Notes: a model not told the origin generated them from the sequence alone. Numbered from the stretch's first letter, positions 17,001 to 25,281 are shown. The stretch: 64,000 bases of DNA from Levilinea sp. (GCA_029975215.1 JARKPO010000005.1:310001-374000); one strand, 5' to 3'. A program made the numbers and translations.

Positions 17001-17680
17001 ATCACCTGTTGGACATGCTGCAAATGGGCCAGCTGAGTGTGGGAGAAATTTTGCTGGTTAGAGCGAAACCCGCGCTGGGCCACAATCTCCAGGTGGTTGG
17101 CAGTGTCGAGCATGATCGAACAGCTGTCGTATTCCACAAACTGCGCCAGGCGCTCCAGCACGTAATGCAGATATTCGCTCAGGTCCGCGCGGCTGGTGAT
17201 GTCTTCGGTGATGCGTTTGCTGATCTCTTGTAGGGCCTGTGCTTTTTGGGTGGAGGTCAGCAGCCGCCGTTCGGCAATTTCGCGCTCCAAAAGGTGCTGA
17301 ACGCGGGCGGTTAGCTCGGCGGCCGAGCAGGTTTTCATCAGGAAGTCGTCTGCACCCAGCTGCAAAGCGTCCACGCGCAAGGTCAGCTCATCAGCACAGG
17401 TTAAAAGCAGCACCTTCAGCCGGGTCAGATCGGGGTCGGCGCGCAGCTCACGCAGCAGCTCCAATCCGTCGCGATCGGGCAGGCGGTAATCTAAAATGGC
17501 CAGGCTGAAGGGGTTCTGTTGGCGGCTGGCTTCGTGCAGCAGGTCGAGGGCGGTTTGACCGTCGGGAGCATAACTGAAATGGGCGGTGCAGTTTTGCAGA
17601 CGGAGCTGGAGGGTTTCCAGGTCATCGGGCTGATCTTCAATGATTAAGATTTTCTGGGCGCTGTCGGCCAGTTTGCACAT
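14018..17680 (-). CDS. Soluble hybrid sensor histidine kinase with N-terminal receiver and several GAF domains
   Basis: A 1,220-residue cytoplasmic kinase with no membrane segment. The N-terminal receiver carries Asp16, phosphoacceptor Asp64 (AILDYRLPDRDG), Thr94 and Lys116. A series of GAF-type domains follows, probably four or more, seen as repeated blocks such as CWLGVPLIYKDQTIGVLNLD, CLPLISNERKLGVLWVHY and LVAVPLIAAGEKVGVMFINY. The dimerisation region near residue 1,007 has a divergent H-box (FHSIKGHIATV) rather than SHELRTPL. The ATPase domain shows the N-box (ILINNSVDAVENS), VIDTGSGIP and GERGSGIGLYLAG. GAF domains bind small molecules or chromophores; no bilin-binding cysteine was recognised. 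It is the first gene of an operon with the two regulators that follow. Confidence 0.9.
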   Translation of the reverse strand: MCKLADSAQKILIIEDQPDDLETLQLRLQNCTAHFSYAPDGQTALDLLHEASRQQNPFSLAILDYRLPDRDGLELLRELRADPDLTRLKVLLLTCADELTLRVDALQLGADDFLMKTCSAAELTARVQHLLEREIAERRLLTSTQKAQALQEISKRITEDITSRADLSEYLHYVLERLAQFVEYDSCSIMLDTANHLEIVAQRGFRSNQQNFSHTQLAHLQHVQQVIRDRRPLIISDTDQDPRWYRLPQDEYIRCWLGVPLIYKDQTIGVLNLDKIEANYYNQNHLADVTAFASHAAIAIHNAQIFQEIQHREKVSRELVAVSGILAEKRELNIQLQAVWDFVSNQLHANMFFVALAKDLPPRLQFEIAYDQGHPVHLTDVLLSDPTTWGWAGYVFYHQKPLEWNSQAQKENIMKEIGVRSRVRGLPSQSGIVRPIEAGGQRIGVISMQSDRAEAWSDQERNAFDTLVAQVAVNIQNTRLLEEVLHGSEYLKNAYMASERITSQLNPKEVLRQIVENTHKRLGVWWACVLIMDADGATQYIESANFFDMPNPTDWTRPGGYSRRVFENGKAVFIEDITVLEDMNPRLTADGVRSAACLPLISNERKLGVLWVHYPETRKFSEGEQNAWRLYANQAAIAYENALKMLDLENIRAASEGFSQAETAEEVVQCLVDSSRKVFDCDSAIFLHTSKDQNRLTFEKAAVSGIPAEEWGQFLQHTRAATMPTDMFTARDFLEAPRVQERHANHIPSPELYQMFQRLGIRASEAILLKLPDERLGAIFINYHRPYSPTRSNQQKAVTLANQASMALKRASLLEHLQRVKAASQVATQWTVRGDLQSTLNAIVQGTINTLEADVVTLYAYNQERDRFDFPPAMQGVSQPQQVLELNYVDRSSMPFKVIAMDSPYVVTDTTIQSVFGAGFTEREGVKSLVAVPLIAAGEKVGVMFINYREHHSFTKQDLSNINLFSNLAAIAISFVKQSEKIRGQQQEAAGRLFLDYMGVMSSTYFHSIKGHIATVSNTLGLLEKDLNNNAPREAVNERLSKIKDALNEIRAIPNYPTSNEDFYESIPINSLINERLTQFRRKKGKYEDKVFDADFYTAETVKVRGYAEHLRRALDILINNSVDAVENSPEKHITIETRQDPLNDRVEIRVIDTGSGIPDEIRAKLIRQPILKKLGERGSGIGLYLAGIIFSMHQGSVEVENSGPTGTTMLIRIPIEKFA

Positions 17681-17795
17681 AAACCCTCTGAATCAAACCA
17701 TGGAGTACGTTTCAGTTTTATTGTATACCGGCGGTGGGGGTTGAAACACGGGATTCCATCACAATTCCATCACATTGTGAGACGGTAGGATGGGG

Positions 17796-17821
17796 AAAAC
17801 AAAACGACCCTTACGGGTCGT
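17796..17821 (-). terminator. Intrinsic terminator of tRNA-Arg
   Basis: On the minus strand ACGACCC, loop GTAA and GGGTCGT form a 7-base stem followed by TTTTGTTTT. It begins 8 bases after the tRNA and ends before the promoter region of the histidine kinase. Confidence 0.8.
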
Positions 17822-17828
17822 GTGGGTG

Positions 17829-17902
17829 TGCCCTCGGCAGAACTCGAATCTGCAACCTTTTGCTCCGCAAGCAGACGCTCTGTCCAATTGAGCTACGAGG
17901 GC
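17829..17902 (-). tRNA. tRNA-Arg(GCG)
   Basis: Read on the minus strand, 74 bases fold into a cloverleaf with perfect acceptor arms GCCCTCG/CGAGGGC, discriminator A, D-arm GCTC/GAGC and T-arm GCAGA/TCTGC with loop TTCGAGT. The anticodon loop TTGCGGA gives GCG, which reads CGC (and by wobble CGU) arginine codons. The anticodon stem TCTGC/GCAAA has one C-A mismatch at positions 28-42. Bacteria usually read these codons with an ACG anticodon edited to inosine, so the G at position 34 is notable. Confidence 0.9.
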
Positions 17903-17915
17903 GTTACGTGCTCCA

Positions 17916-17944
17916 TTTATACCGCGCTCTGAGCGAATCGTCAA
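17916..17944 (-). promoter_or_regulatory. Sigma-70 promoter of tRNA-Arg
   Basis: On the minus strand TTGACG and TATAAA are 17 bases apart, and the -10 box ends 14 bases before the tRNA. The -35 box overlaps the last codons of the upstream diguanylate cyclase gene. Confidence 0.8.
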
Positions 17945-20010
17945 GAGATGGGCTGGCTCGATTTTCGGGCGTGTTTGGCTTGCTTTTGCTGATACATGGC
18001 CTGATCGGCGGTCTGCACCAGAGTTTCCATCTCTTCTGGGCCTTCAGCGGTGGCCGTGCCGAAGGAAAGGTCAATGGGGTGGCCCAACTTGGCCTGGTTG
18101 ACCGTGGCCAACTGCTCTTCCAGACGCGTCATCACCGCCCGGGCAGTGGTATCGTCAGCCCCAGGGAGCAGTAAGGCAAACTCATCGCCGCCGATGCGCG
18201 CCACCGAATCGGCCGCACGCACGATAGAGCGCAGCACAAATGACACCCTCCGCAGCAGCTCATCTCCCACCGGATGGCCGTAGTGGTCGTTGACCTGCTT
18301 CAGTCCGTCGACGTCAATCATCACCAGGCTGATGGGATAGCTGCCGGAGCTGGCCTGGCGGTTGAGGTACTCATCAAAATAAGCGCGGTTGTACAGCCCG
18401 GTGACCGTGTCGTGCGTGCTCTGGTAGCGCAGGCGGGTTTCATCGTGTTTGCGAGCGGTGATGTCGCGGCACACCGCCAGGCCGCCGCCGCGCAGGCCCA
18501 TTTCTTCCTGGGTGGGGGTCACGGTTACCAGCAGGATGCGCTGACCGCCGTCCAGGCGTACGATGGCGACCTCGGTGGAAAAACTGCGTCCGCCTTCCGA
18601 TTCGCGCGCGATTTTCAGGATGGATTGGGCGGCAGACTCGGTCATAAAATCCGTCAGGCACCGACCGGCCATTTGGCCCGGCCGGACCCCAAACAGTTCT
18701 TCCGCCGCCGGGTTCACATATTCCAGACGGCCTTGCATATCAAAGAGGATGGTGCCTTCGCCCTGCAGCTGCAGCAGGGTGCGGAAGCGCGCCTCCGATT
18801 CCCGTAAGGCCGCCTCGGCGGTTTTCATTTGGGTAATATCCAGCAGGAAACCTTGCCACACGGCGCACTGCAGGGTGCGGTCCCAACGCAGAACGGCCTG
18901 ATCGCGCACCCAGGCGATGCGCCCATCTTTGCCTACCAGTCGGTATTCCATTTCAAACGGCTCGCCCAGATGGTTGGTGCGGTCATGTTCGGCCTTGACG
19001 CGTTTGTAATCATCGGGGTGGATGGATTTGAGCCAGAGATTGGGTGTGGATGACCATTCTTCAGCGGTGTAGCCGGTGATAATTTCGATGTGGGGGCTGG
19101 TGTAGATGTTGGTGCTTTCCTCATCCACGCGGTCGGAATAGATGGCAGCGGAGACCTGTTCCACCAGCAGGCGGAAGCGCGCCTCGGCGTTGCGCAGCTG
19201 CTCTTCCATGCGCAGCCGGTCGGTCACATCGATTACCGATACCACCACGCGGCTGAATTCGGCTTCATACCCGGGGATCACCGACCAACGTACAAAAACG
19301 TCCAACCGTTTGCCGTCCAGGGTGTGGTTCACCCCCTGGGCTTCAAATTCGGTGTCGTCTTTGGCCATGGTGAGGATTTCTTTTTTGAGCAATTGCCGCC
19401 CCTCACCGCTCAGGATGTGATCCAGGTCTCCCAGCAGGTCGGCCTTGTTCCTGGCGCCGAAAAGCCGCAGCGTACTGCGGTTGACGTCCAACACCCGGAT
19501 GCGGCGCGCACATTCATCTAAGATTTCGGGGTGCAGTTCCAGGTATAACGCCAGGTTGGTGACCCCGCGCTCCACCAGTTCATGGACATAAGCGTGCACT
19601 TGGGAAAAATCCTCTTCCCACAATGAGACGGGTGAATTTTCAAACAGGTAACGGGCGCGATTGTGGGTTGAGGCTCCGCTGCCGGGTTCGGCCCCATTGG
19701 CTGGACGCCCGATGCCCATTGGAGAGGATGGCGGATTGCTGCTGGCGAGCGGGCTTTCTTCTTGTCTTATTTCGGGAGGGGCAGGCGGGACGGCGGCCTT
19801 GGGTCGGGTGAGCCAGATCACGGCCAGCAGCCAGAACAGGCCAGAAAACAGGGCAAAGAGCAGGTCTTTGACCGCCTCTGCACGTGCCAGCAAAGCCGCA
19901 TCGAAACGCCACGGCTCCAGCAGCCAGGGGGCTGTGAAGTGCCATACAAGCGCGAGTAATGCGTATGCGCCGGCCAGGAGGAGGGCGTTGCGGAGGGTGG
20001 TTTTTTGCAT
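17941..20010 (-). CDS. Membrane PAS-GGDEF diguanylate cyclase
   Basis: A 689-residue protein. Two hydrophobic helices near the N terminus (LLLAGAYALLALVWHF and LLFALFSGLFWLLAVIWL) are followed by at least three PAS domains; the second is of the PAS_3 type with a PAC motif (EMEYRLVGKDGRIAWVRDQA). The C-terminal GGDEF domain has the intact active-site loop ARIGGDEFALLLPG, and RAAD five residues before it forms the RxxD inhibitory site that binds product. It should therefore make cyclic di-GMP and be feedback-inhibited. No EAL or HD-GYP domain is present. It ends just before tRNA-Arg and is probably a single-gene unit. Confidence 0.92.
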   Translation of the reverse strand: MQKTTLRNALLLAGAYALLALVWHFTAPWLLEPWRFDAALLARAEAVKDLLFALFSGLFWLLAVIWLTRPKAAVPPAPPEIRQEESPLASSNPPSSPMGIGRPANGAEPGSGASTHNRARYLFENSPVSLWEEDFSQVHAYVHELVERGVTNLALYLELHPEILDECARRIRVLDVNRSTLRLFGARNKADLLGDLDHILSGEGRQLLKKEILTMAKDDTEFEAQGVNHTLDGKRLDVFVRWSVIPGYEAEFSRVVVSVIDVTDRLRMEEQLRNAEARFRLLVEQVSAAIYSDRVDEESTNIYTSPHIEIITGYTAEEWSSTPNLWLKSIHPDDYKRVKAEHDRTNHLGEPFEMEYRLVGKDGRIAWVRDQAVLRWDRTLQCAVWQGFLLDITQMKTAEAALRESEARFRTLLQLQGEGTILFDMQGRLEYVNPAAEELFGVRPGQMAGRCLTDFMTESAAQSILKIARESEGGRSFSTEVAIVRLDGGQRILLVTVTPTQEEMGLRGGGLAVCRDITARKHDETRLRYQSTHDTVTGLYNRAYFDEYLNRQASSGSYPISLVMIDVDGLKQVNDHYGHPVGDELLRRVSFVLRSIVRAADSVARIGGDEFALLLPGADDTTARAVMTRLEEQLATVNQAKLGHPIDLSFGTATAEGPEEMETLVQTADQAMYQQKQAKHARKSSQPIS

Positions 20011-20157
20011 GGGCCTAGCAGTCAGCGGGTACCTCGCGGTTCATCAACCGGGGCGCTCGAAATTGGAGAGGGCGTTTTCGGAGGTAAGCGCCAGATATCG
20101 TGTTTTGTGCACACTCACAAGTGGTATTACTATATCACACCTGCACCGGAAAATGAA

Positions 20158-20194
20158 GACGGTGGAAACGATTGGTTTGACCGTTTCCACCGTC
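20158..20194. terminator. Perfect 13-base hairpin between leftward units
   Basis: GACGGTGGAAACG pairs perfectly with CGTTTCCACCGTC around an 11-base loop, about 50 bases beyond the stop codon of the leftward ABC permease. T-runs on either side are poor, so this is either a terminator of that operon or a transcript-end stabilising hairpin. The rest of the gap up to the cyclase start shows nothing else. Confidence 0.5.
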
Positions 20195-20246
20195 GGTTTG
20201 CTATTTATAACTACTGACGGCCGGTGTCCCGCTGCTGAGCGCCGCG

Positions 20247-21578
20247 TTATTCGTACTTCAACGCCGTGACCGGCACGAGCGTGGCGGCGCGCAGAGCCGG
20301 GTACAGACCCGAAAGCAGCCCCACCAGGGTGGAGAAGACCAGGGCAAACCCCAGCAGCCACAGCGGTGTGTACACGCCAAAGTTGGTGGGCATGCCGCCG
20401 CTTTGGGCCGCCTGACTGGTCAGGTAGGTGGCGGCGACAACGTTCAAGACCTGCCCGCCCAACCAACCTACCAGCACGCCCCCCAGGCCGCCCAGCAGAC
20501 CAATGCCGGCCGCCTCGCCCAGGAAGATGCTGAGCACATCCCGATTGGTGGCCCCCACGGCTTTCATCAGGCCGATTTCACGCGTGCGCTCCAGGATGGC
20601 CATGGTCATGGTGTTGGCGATGCCGATGGCAGCCACCAGCAGGGCGATGGCCCCGACCCCGCCGAAGATGACCTGCAGCACGGTGAAAAAGCTGTTGACG
20701 CCCTGCACGAAGGATTGGGGGGTGCTGGCCATGTAGCCCATGTTGTTAATTTGCTCAGCCACATCCAGCACCACATCTGTATCCTCAGCTTTGACGATTA
20801 ACTGTTCATAGCCTTCTTTATAGCGGTTAATGCGCTTGCCGCGCCCCCATTCGTTCCAGGCAGTGCTGTCTTCCAGGCGCACAAACAGGAAGTTGTCGGC
20901 TTCGGAACGGGCTTCTTGCAGCACACCCACAATGCGCAGGTTGATCGTCTTGCGCACCTCCTGCCCGTCCTGCGTCCAGCGGATGAGGTTGACCTTGATT
21001 TGCTGGTTGAGCAGATCCGGCTGAGGGGGCGGTTCCTGGCCGGGGCGCAGCTTGGGATCCATCCAATTTTTCGCAATCCACCCGCCAATCACGGCCGTGC
21101 CTTTTTCCAACTGGGTGGTTCCGGCTTCCAGCGGATAGCCAAACTCAGCCAGGTCGCTGACGCCCACGCCCATGATGCCGCCGTAGGCTTCCAGACGGCC
21201 GTACTGCATGGAGCCGGAATATTGCACGTATTCGCGCGGGATGACGCTGGCCACGCCGGGGATGGCGGTGATTTCCTCAATGGCCTGGGTGGTGAGCATT
21301 TTTTGCTGCGGCATGCCCCCGCCTTCCATGACCATGCCCCCGCCTCCGCCGCCCATCATGATCGGCCCTTCGCCGTAGTTGGGATAGACATTGATCAGGG
21401 TCAGGTCGGTGATGGAGCCAAAGGACTGGGTGGCGTTGCGCTGCAGGCCGATGGCCAACGACACCAGCAGCACCACCGCGGCGGTACCGATGATCACGCC
21501 CACAGCGGTCAGGGCCACCCGTCCCTTGCGGCGGTTCAGGTTGCTGAAAATTAAACTGACCAGGTCGCTAAAACGCAT
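20247..21578 (-). CDS. ABC transporter permease, FtsX/MacB type
   Basis: A 443-residue permease of the MacB/FtsX family. The first transmembrane helix (GRVALTAVGVIIGTAAVVLLVSLAIGL) is followed by an extracytoplasmic domain of about 230 residues. Three C-terminal helices include the family segment ILERTREIGLMKAVGATNRDVLSIFL, which couples to the ATPase. Such permeases work as mechanotransmitters or exporters rather than importers. A Gly/Met-rich loop (MMGGGGGGMVMEGG) in the external domain is odd. It is the last of four genes in a leftward module and follows the secreted CARDB-like protein after 16 bases. Substrate unknown. Confidence 0.92.
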   Translation of the reverse strand: MRFSDLVSLIFSNLNRRKGRVALTAVGVIIGTAAVVLLVSLAIGLQRNATQSFGSITDLTLINVYPNYGEGPIMMGGGGGGMVMEGGGMPQQKMLTTQAIEEITAIPGVASVIPREYVQYSGSMQYGRLEAYGGIMGVGVSDLAEFGYPLEAGTTQLEKGTAVIGGWIAKNWMDPKLRPGQEPPPQPDLLNQQIKVNLIRWTQDGQEVRKTINLRIVGVLQEARSEADNFLFVRLEDSTAWNEWGRGKRINRYKEGYEQLIVKAEDTDVVLDVAEQINNMGYMASTPQSFVQGVNSFFTVLQVIFGGVGAIALLVAAIGIANTMTMAILERTREIGLMKAVGATNRDVLSIFLGEAAGIGLLGGLGGVLVGWLGGQVLNVVAATYLTSQAAQSGGMPTNFGVYTPLWLLGFALVFSTLVGLLSGLYPALRAATLVPVTALKYE

Positions 21579-21594
21579 ACCCTCTCCTTGGGGC

Positions 21595-23469
21595 TTATCC
21601 CACCCAGCCGTTCAGGCTGGGGGTGAAGCCGCCTTTGCTGGGGCGGGCGGGCTGCTGCTTGTCAAAATTTTCTTCCATCGGCCCTTCCATGGGGCCTTCC
21701 ATCGGCACGTTCATGTCCGGCTGGGCTGGATCGCTGCCCAGGCCCAGCAGGCCTTTGAAAAAGCGCAGCACTTTTTGCCAGAAGGTCTCTTCGCTGGCGG
21801 GGAAGCCTTCGGGGGAGATGGGCAGACCGTCCGGGCCGAGCATGCCGCCCTCGCCGGGCATGGGTTCCATCACCGGCGCTTCTTCCACCGCCACCTGCAC
21901 GGTTTGGGTGATGACCCGCGGCTGGTTGAAGTCGTCGGTGTAGTTAATCGTCACGCTCAGATCCAGCGGCCCGGCCTGGCTGGGGATCACCATAGAATCC
22001 AGGGTGAAATACCCGCCCGGGTCCAGCGCGCCCACCAGGCTGACGTTGTTGGTCACTTCGGCCCCTTCGGCGCTGATGCGCATATTGCCCAGCACCGTGG
22101 TCTTTTTCCCCAAATTGGTGATCTGCAAAGGCAGCATGTTGGGCTGATTGGTGAAGAACACCCCGGGGTCGCGGTAAAAATTCACTTCCACCTGCGGCAG
22201 CGAATACACCAGCAGGGTGACCACCTGGTCATCCACAATCTGATTGTTTTTGCTGTCGGTGTACACAAAGGACAGCTTGAGGGGGTAGGCCCCCGGCTGG
22301 GTGGAAACGTTGACGATGAGCTGCTGCGAGCCTTTCACCACCTGTCCAGCGGCGATATCGCCCACGTAAAACAGGTTGGAGCTGCCCAACGGGGCAAAAT
22401 TGGTCAGGTCGCTGCCGCCGCCCGAAACGCCGCCGGGTTGAGGCGTGCCGGAGCCGTCGCCAGGGTTGGGCACGCTGGAGCCGCCCAACACCAGGGTGAC
22501 GGCGCGGGCGTCGGCGTTGCCGAGGTTGTGAATTTCCAGGTTGAGGTTAAAGACCGTCCCTGGCTGCAGGGGGTCCACGTCGCTGGCGTAGCTGCTGACC
22601 ACAATCTGCGCACGCGCCACGCCGGTGGGGGTGGCGGTGGGCTGTGCGGCGCCGCTGCCGGAGCTGACCGGGTTTTTCAGATCCAGGGTGAGGGTGAAGG
22701 TTTCGGTGTAGGTGGCGCCGCTGGCGTCGGAATAGGTGATTTTGACCGTCAGGGTGGAGACGGTTTTCCCCGCCAGCTCCGCGTTGGCCAGGAAGGGCTG
22801 TGAGAGGTCGGCGCTGTTGCCGGCGTTCAGTTTGTTCAGCGTGCGCACACCGCCCGTGTCGCGCGGCAGAAAGTCGGGGCTTTCAAAGGCTACCACGATG
22901 TTGGAGGCCTGGGCCTGACCTTTGTTCTTGAGGGTCACTTCCAGGTCAAAATCTTTGCCCGCGGGGATGGGGTTGACGCTGGAGCCGTATCCGGTGATGA
23001 CCAGCAGCGGGCGGCTGACGGCGGCGGGCGGGGTGGGGGTGGGGATGCGGGCGGAGGCGCTGAAGGTGACGCTGGCGCTCACGCTGCCGTCCAGACCAGA
23101 AACGGCCGTGACCTTGAAGGATTGGCTGGCGCCGTCCACGGCGTTTTCGGGGATGGTCACCGAGGCGGTGGCGTTTCCGGCGGCTCCGGCTTCCAGGCTG
23201 AGGCTGGATTGGCTCAGCCCGGCGCCCCATTCGGTTGATGACAGGGTCAGGCTAAAGGTGTCGGCGGCGTCGCCGGTGTTGGTGAGGGTCAGGGTGTAGG
23301 TCAGCAGACTGCCGGGCAGGTTGGTGCGCGCGGTTTTGTCCACTGCCAGGGTCACCCCCGGAGCGGCCAGAGGGGCAGCCTGGGCGGGAGCCCGCAGAGT
23401 CCCCGTCAAGAGCAGGGCCAGGATGCTGGCGAAGATGCTAAGTTTCCAGAGTTGGGTGCGCACATTCAT
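21595..23469 (-). CDS. Secreted CARDB/S-layer-like repeat protein of an ABC module
   Basis: A 624-residue exported protein. The first 32 residues form a signal peptide (LSIFASILALLLTGTLRAPAQA). The body is a series of immunoglobulin-like beta domains of the CARDB/COG1361 kind (TYTLTLTNTGDAADTFSLTL; VTLKNKGQAQASNIVVAFES; LEIHNLGNADARAVTLVLGG; LPLQITNLGKKTTVLG), about five in all. The C-terminal part is Met, Gly and Pro rich. Its start codon overlaps the ATPase stop by 4 bases and it precedes the permease gene, so it is very probably the extracellular partner of this ABC system. Role inferred only from position. Confidence 0.85.
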   Translation of the reverse strand: MNVRTQLWKLSIFASILALLLTGTLRAPAQAAPLAAPGVTLAVDKTARTNLPGSLLTYTLTLTNTGDAADTFSLTLSSTEWGAGLSQSSLSLEAGAAGNATASVTIPENAVDGASQSFKVTAVSGLDGSVSASVTFSASARIPTPTPPAAVSRPLLVITGYGSSVNPIPAGKDFDLEVTLKNKGQAQASNIVVAFESPDFLPRDTGGVRTLNKLNAGNSADLSQPFLANAELAGKTVSTLTVKITYSDASGATYTETFTLTLDLKNPVSSGSGAAQPTATPTGVARAQIVVSSYASDVDPLQPGTVFNLNLEIHNLGNADARAVTLVLGGSSVPNPGDGSGTPQPGGVSGGGSDLTNFAPLGSSNLFYVGDIAAGQVVKGSQQLIVNVSTQPGAYPLKLSFVYTDSKNNQIVDDQVVTLLVYSLPQVEVNFYRDPGVFFTNQPNMLPLQITNLGKKTTVLGNMRISAEGAEVTNNVSLVGALDPGGYFTLDSMVIPSQAGPLDLSVTINYTDDFNQPRVITQTVQVAVEEAPVMEPMPGEGGMLGPDGLPISPEGFPASEETFWQKVLRFFKGLLGLGSDPAQPDMNVPMEGPMEGPMEENFDKQQPARPSKGGFTPSLNGWVG

Positions 23470-24206
23470 GCGGAAATCTCCTCGTGGGATTCAAAGGTTT
23501 GCATTTCAGAGGCTGCGCGGTATTCGGCTTCGCTCACGGATTTGCCGTCCAGCAGATAGACCACGTGGGTAGCGAAGCGCAGCATGCGCGGGTCGTGAGT
23601 CACCACCACCACAGTGCGGCCGGCGTTGTGCAGCTCAGACAGCAGCTGCATGATGCTCATGCCGCTGGAAGTATCCAGGTTGCCGGTGGGTTCGTCCGCC
23701 AGGATGAGAGGCGGGTTGTTCACCAGGGCGCGGGCGATGGCCACACGCTGCTGTTGGCCGCCGGAAAGCTCGGTGGGGCGGTGGTGGGCGCGTTTTTCAA
23801 GCCCCACCTGGGCCAGCAGCTTTTGGGCCAGGTCGTGGCGTTTGCGCCCTGGGGTCCCCATAAAGCGCATGGGGAAGGCCACGTTTTCCAGGGCCGTCAT
23901 GCTGGTGACCAGATTGAAGGACTGGAACACAAAGCCCACCTTGTTGCGGCGGTAGATGGCCAGGTCGTTTTCATCCATTTTTTCCAGGCCGACTCCATCC
24001 ACCTTCACGCTGCCGCCGGTGGGACGGTCTAGCCCGCCGAGGATGTAGAGCAGGGTGGACTTGCCGGAGCCGGAAGGGCCCATGATGGTGGTGAAGGAGT
24101 TGGCCGGAATCTCCAGGTCCAAACCGTCCAGGGCGCGCACTTGCTGACGGCCCATCTGGAAAATCTTGGTCAGGCCCTGGGTGCAGATCAGGGATGCGGT
24201 GTTCAT
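23466..24206 (-). CDS. ABC transporter ATP-binding protein, LolD/MacB type
   Basis: A 246-residue ATPase. Walker [10 protein letters not shown] lies near residue 42, the signature [15 protein letters not shown] near 140, and Walker [13 protein letters not shown] follows, with the switch histidine in VVVTHDP. The GNLD ending of Walker B and the matching FtsX-type permease two genes on place it in the LolD/MacB/FtsE group. It powers the module encoded by the neighbouring genes, with a 4-base overlap downstream and 10 bases to the YIP1 gene upstream. Confidence 0.95.
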   Translation of the reverse strand: MNTASLICTQGLTKIFQMGRQQVRALDGLDLEIPANSFTTIMGPSGSGKSTLLYILGGLDRPTGGSVKVDGVGLEKMDENDLAIYRRNKVGFVFQSFNLVTSMTALENVAFPMRFMGTPGRKRHDLAQKLLAQVGLEKRAHHRPTELSGGQQQRVAIARALVNNPPLILADEPTGNLDTSSGMSIMQLLSELHNAGRTVVVVTHDPRMLRFATHVVYLLDGKSVSEAEYRAASEMQTFESHEEISA

Positions 24207-24216
24207 ACGTGCCGGC

Positions 24217-25011
24217 TTAGTAGAAGAAGAAAGGCTGGGTGGCGGGCATGCTGCTCAGCCGGGCGGCCAAAATCCCCGGCAGGGCGCCCAGCACCCACAG
24301 CAAAAGAACCACCGTCAGCACCACGATCACAGTTTTCAGGCGGGAGGTGCCGGAGGAATCCACGGCGCCGATGAGCAGCAGGACGATGTGCCAGATCCAG
24401 TACAGATCCACCACGCCCAGGAAGGGGCGCGCCACGGCCGAAAGGCCCGCCCCGTCGGCGCTGGCAAAGCCCGCCAGGCCGGGCGCGGTGATGAGCTGGC
24501 CGGTGGACAGCAAATAAACGGCCTGCACCAGGGAGCCGATGAGGAAGGGCAAGCTGGCCCAGGCTGCCAGGTTAAAGCTGGTGGTGCTGGAGCTGCGGCT
24601 GCCGCTGAGGGTTAGCGCCAGGTGCAGCAGGGCCGCCAACAAAAACCACTGTACCCACACCCCCAAAAGCGCCCCCAGCGCGGGGAAGATATAGATGTAG
24701 ACCGGCCCCTGCTGCATCTCCAGGGCTTTGGTGAACTGGGCCTGCATTTCGGGGCTGTAGTATTGAAAATCCTGGGGCAGGGTCGCGCCCATCTGGGCGG
24801 CCTGAAGGCGGGCCGGCCCCCCGGCCAGGGCAGCGGCTATCGCCGCCAAAGACAGCAGCAGCAGCGGCACCCACCATACCCCGATGGTCTGGCGGGCGAC
24901 GGCTTGTAAGGTGCGGCGCGGGCGGAAGAAGAGCGGCAGCACCCATTCGAAGTGAAGGCGGCGCGAAACCTCGGCCTCGCTGCCGTTGTTTTCCATTTCG
25001 CTTTCGGTCAT
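24217..25011 (-). CDS. YIP1-family membrane protein
   Basis: A 264-residue protein with a charged N-terminal tail (TESEMENNGSEAEVSRR) and about five transmembrane helices. The FRPRRTLQAVARQ segment just before the first helix and the overall layout match the Yip1/YIP1 domain family. The start at MTESEM has AGGAGA 4 bases upstream, whereas an 18-codon upstream extension lacks a ribosome site. It is the first gene of the four-gene ABC module. YIP1 proteins often sit beside ABC or lipid-linked systems, but a biochemical role is not established. Confidence 0.85.
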   Translation of the reverse strand: MTESEMENNGSEAEVSRRLHFEWVLPLFFRPRRTLQAVARQTIGVWWVPLLLLSLAAIAAALAGGPARLQAAQMGATLPQDFQYYSPEMQAQFTKALEMQQGPVYIYIFPALGALLGVWVQWFLLAALLHLALTLSGSRSSSTTSFNLAAWASLPFLIGSLVQAVYLLSTGQLITAPGLAGFASADGAGLSAVARPFLGVVDLYWIWHIVLLLIGAVDSSGTSRLKTVIVVLTVVLLLWVLGALPGILAARLSSMPATQPFFFY

Positions 25012-25048
25012 AGGGTCTCCTTGTGATGGTAAAGCACCAATGAACGCG

Positions 25049-25075
25049 ATTGTACCACCATGCACAATTTGTCAA
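25049..25075 (-). promoter_or_regulatory. Possible promoter of the ABC module
   Basis: On the minus strand TTGACA precedes TACAAT by 15 bases, about 40 bases before the YIP1 start. The spacing is shorter than ideal, so the assignment is tentative. Confidence 0.35.
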
Positions 25076-25141
25076 TGTTTTTAGTCTACGAATCAGCCGT
25101 TTTGAGCGATTGCAGCTGGGTTTTGGACGATCTTTGGGGGC

Positions 25142-25177
25142 AAAAAGTTCCCGCCCAGAGGTCATTTGGGCGGGAAC
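25142..25177 (-). terminator. Intrinsic terminator after the 28-residue peptide gene
   Basis: On the minus strand GTTCCCGCCC and GGGCGGGAAC form a perfect 10-base stem with an 11-base loop, followed by five T. No other leftward gene ends nearby, which supports a short transcript covering the peptide gene. Confidence 0.85.
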
Positions 25178-25281
25178 ACGGCAAAACCAGGGGGTTAAAT
25201 CAGGGGATCCCAGACGGCGTACTTCCAGCCGTCAGGCTGCAGCGAGCGCATCGAATGAGCGCTGTTTTTCCTCCGGACACA

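Noticed and set aside
17758..17786. TCACAA and TTGTGA elements upstream of the histidine kinase as a Crp site
   Set aside because: The half-sites point the wrong way and are spaced unlike the TGTGA-N6-TCACA consensus.
21391..22803. 470-codon open frame opposite the CARDB-like gene
   Set aside because: Runs antisense across two well-supported genes of an operon; composition typical of shadow frames.
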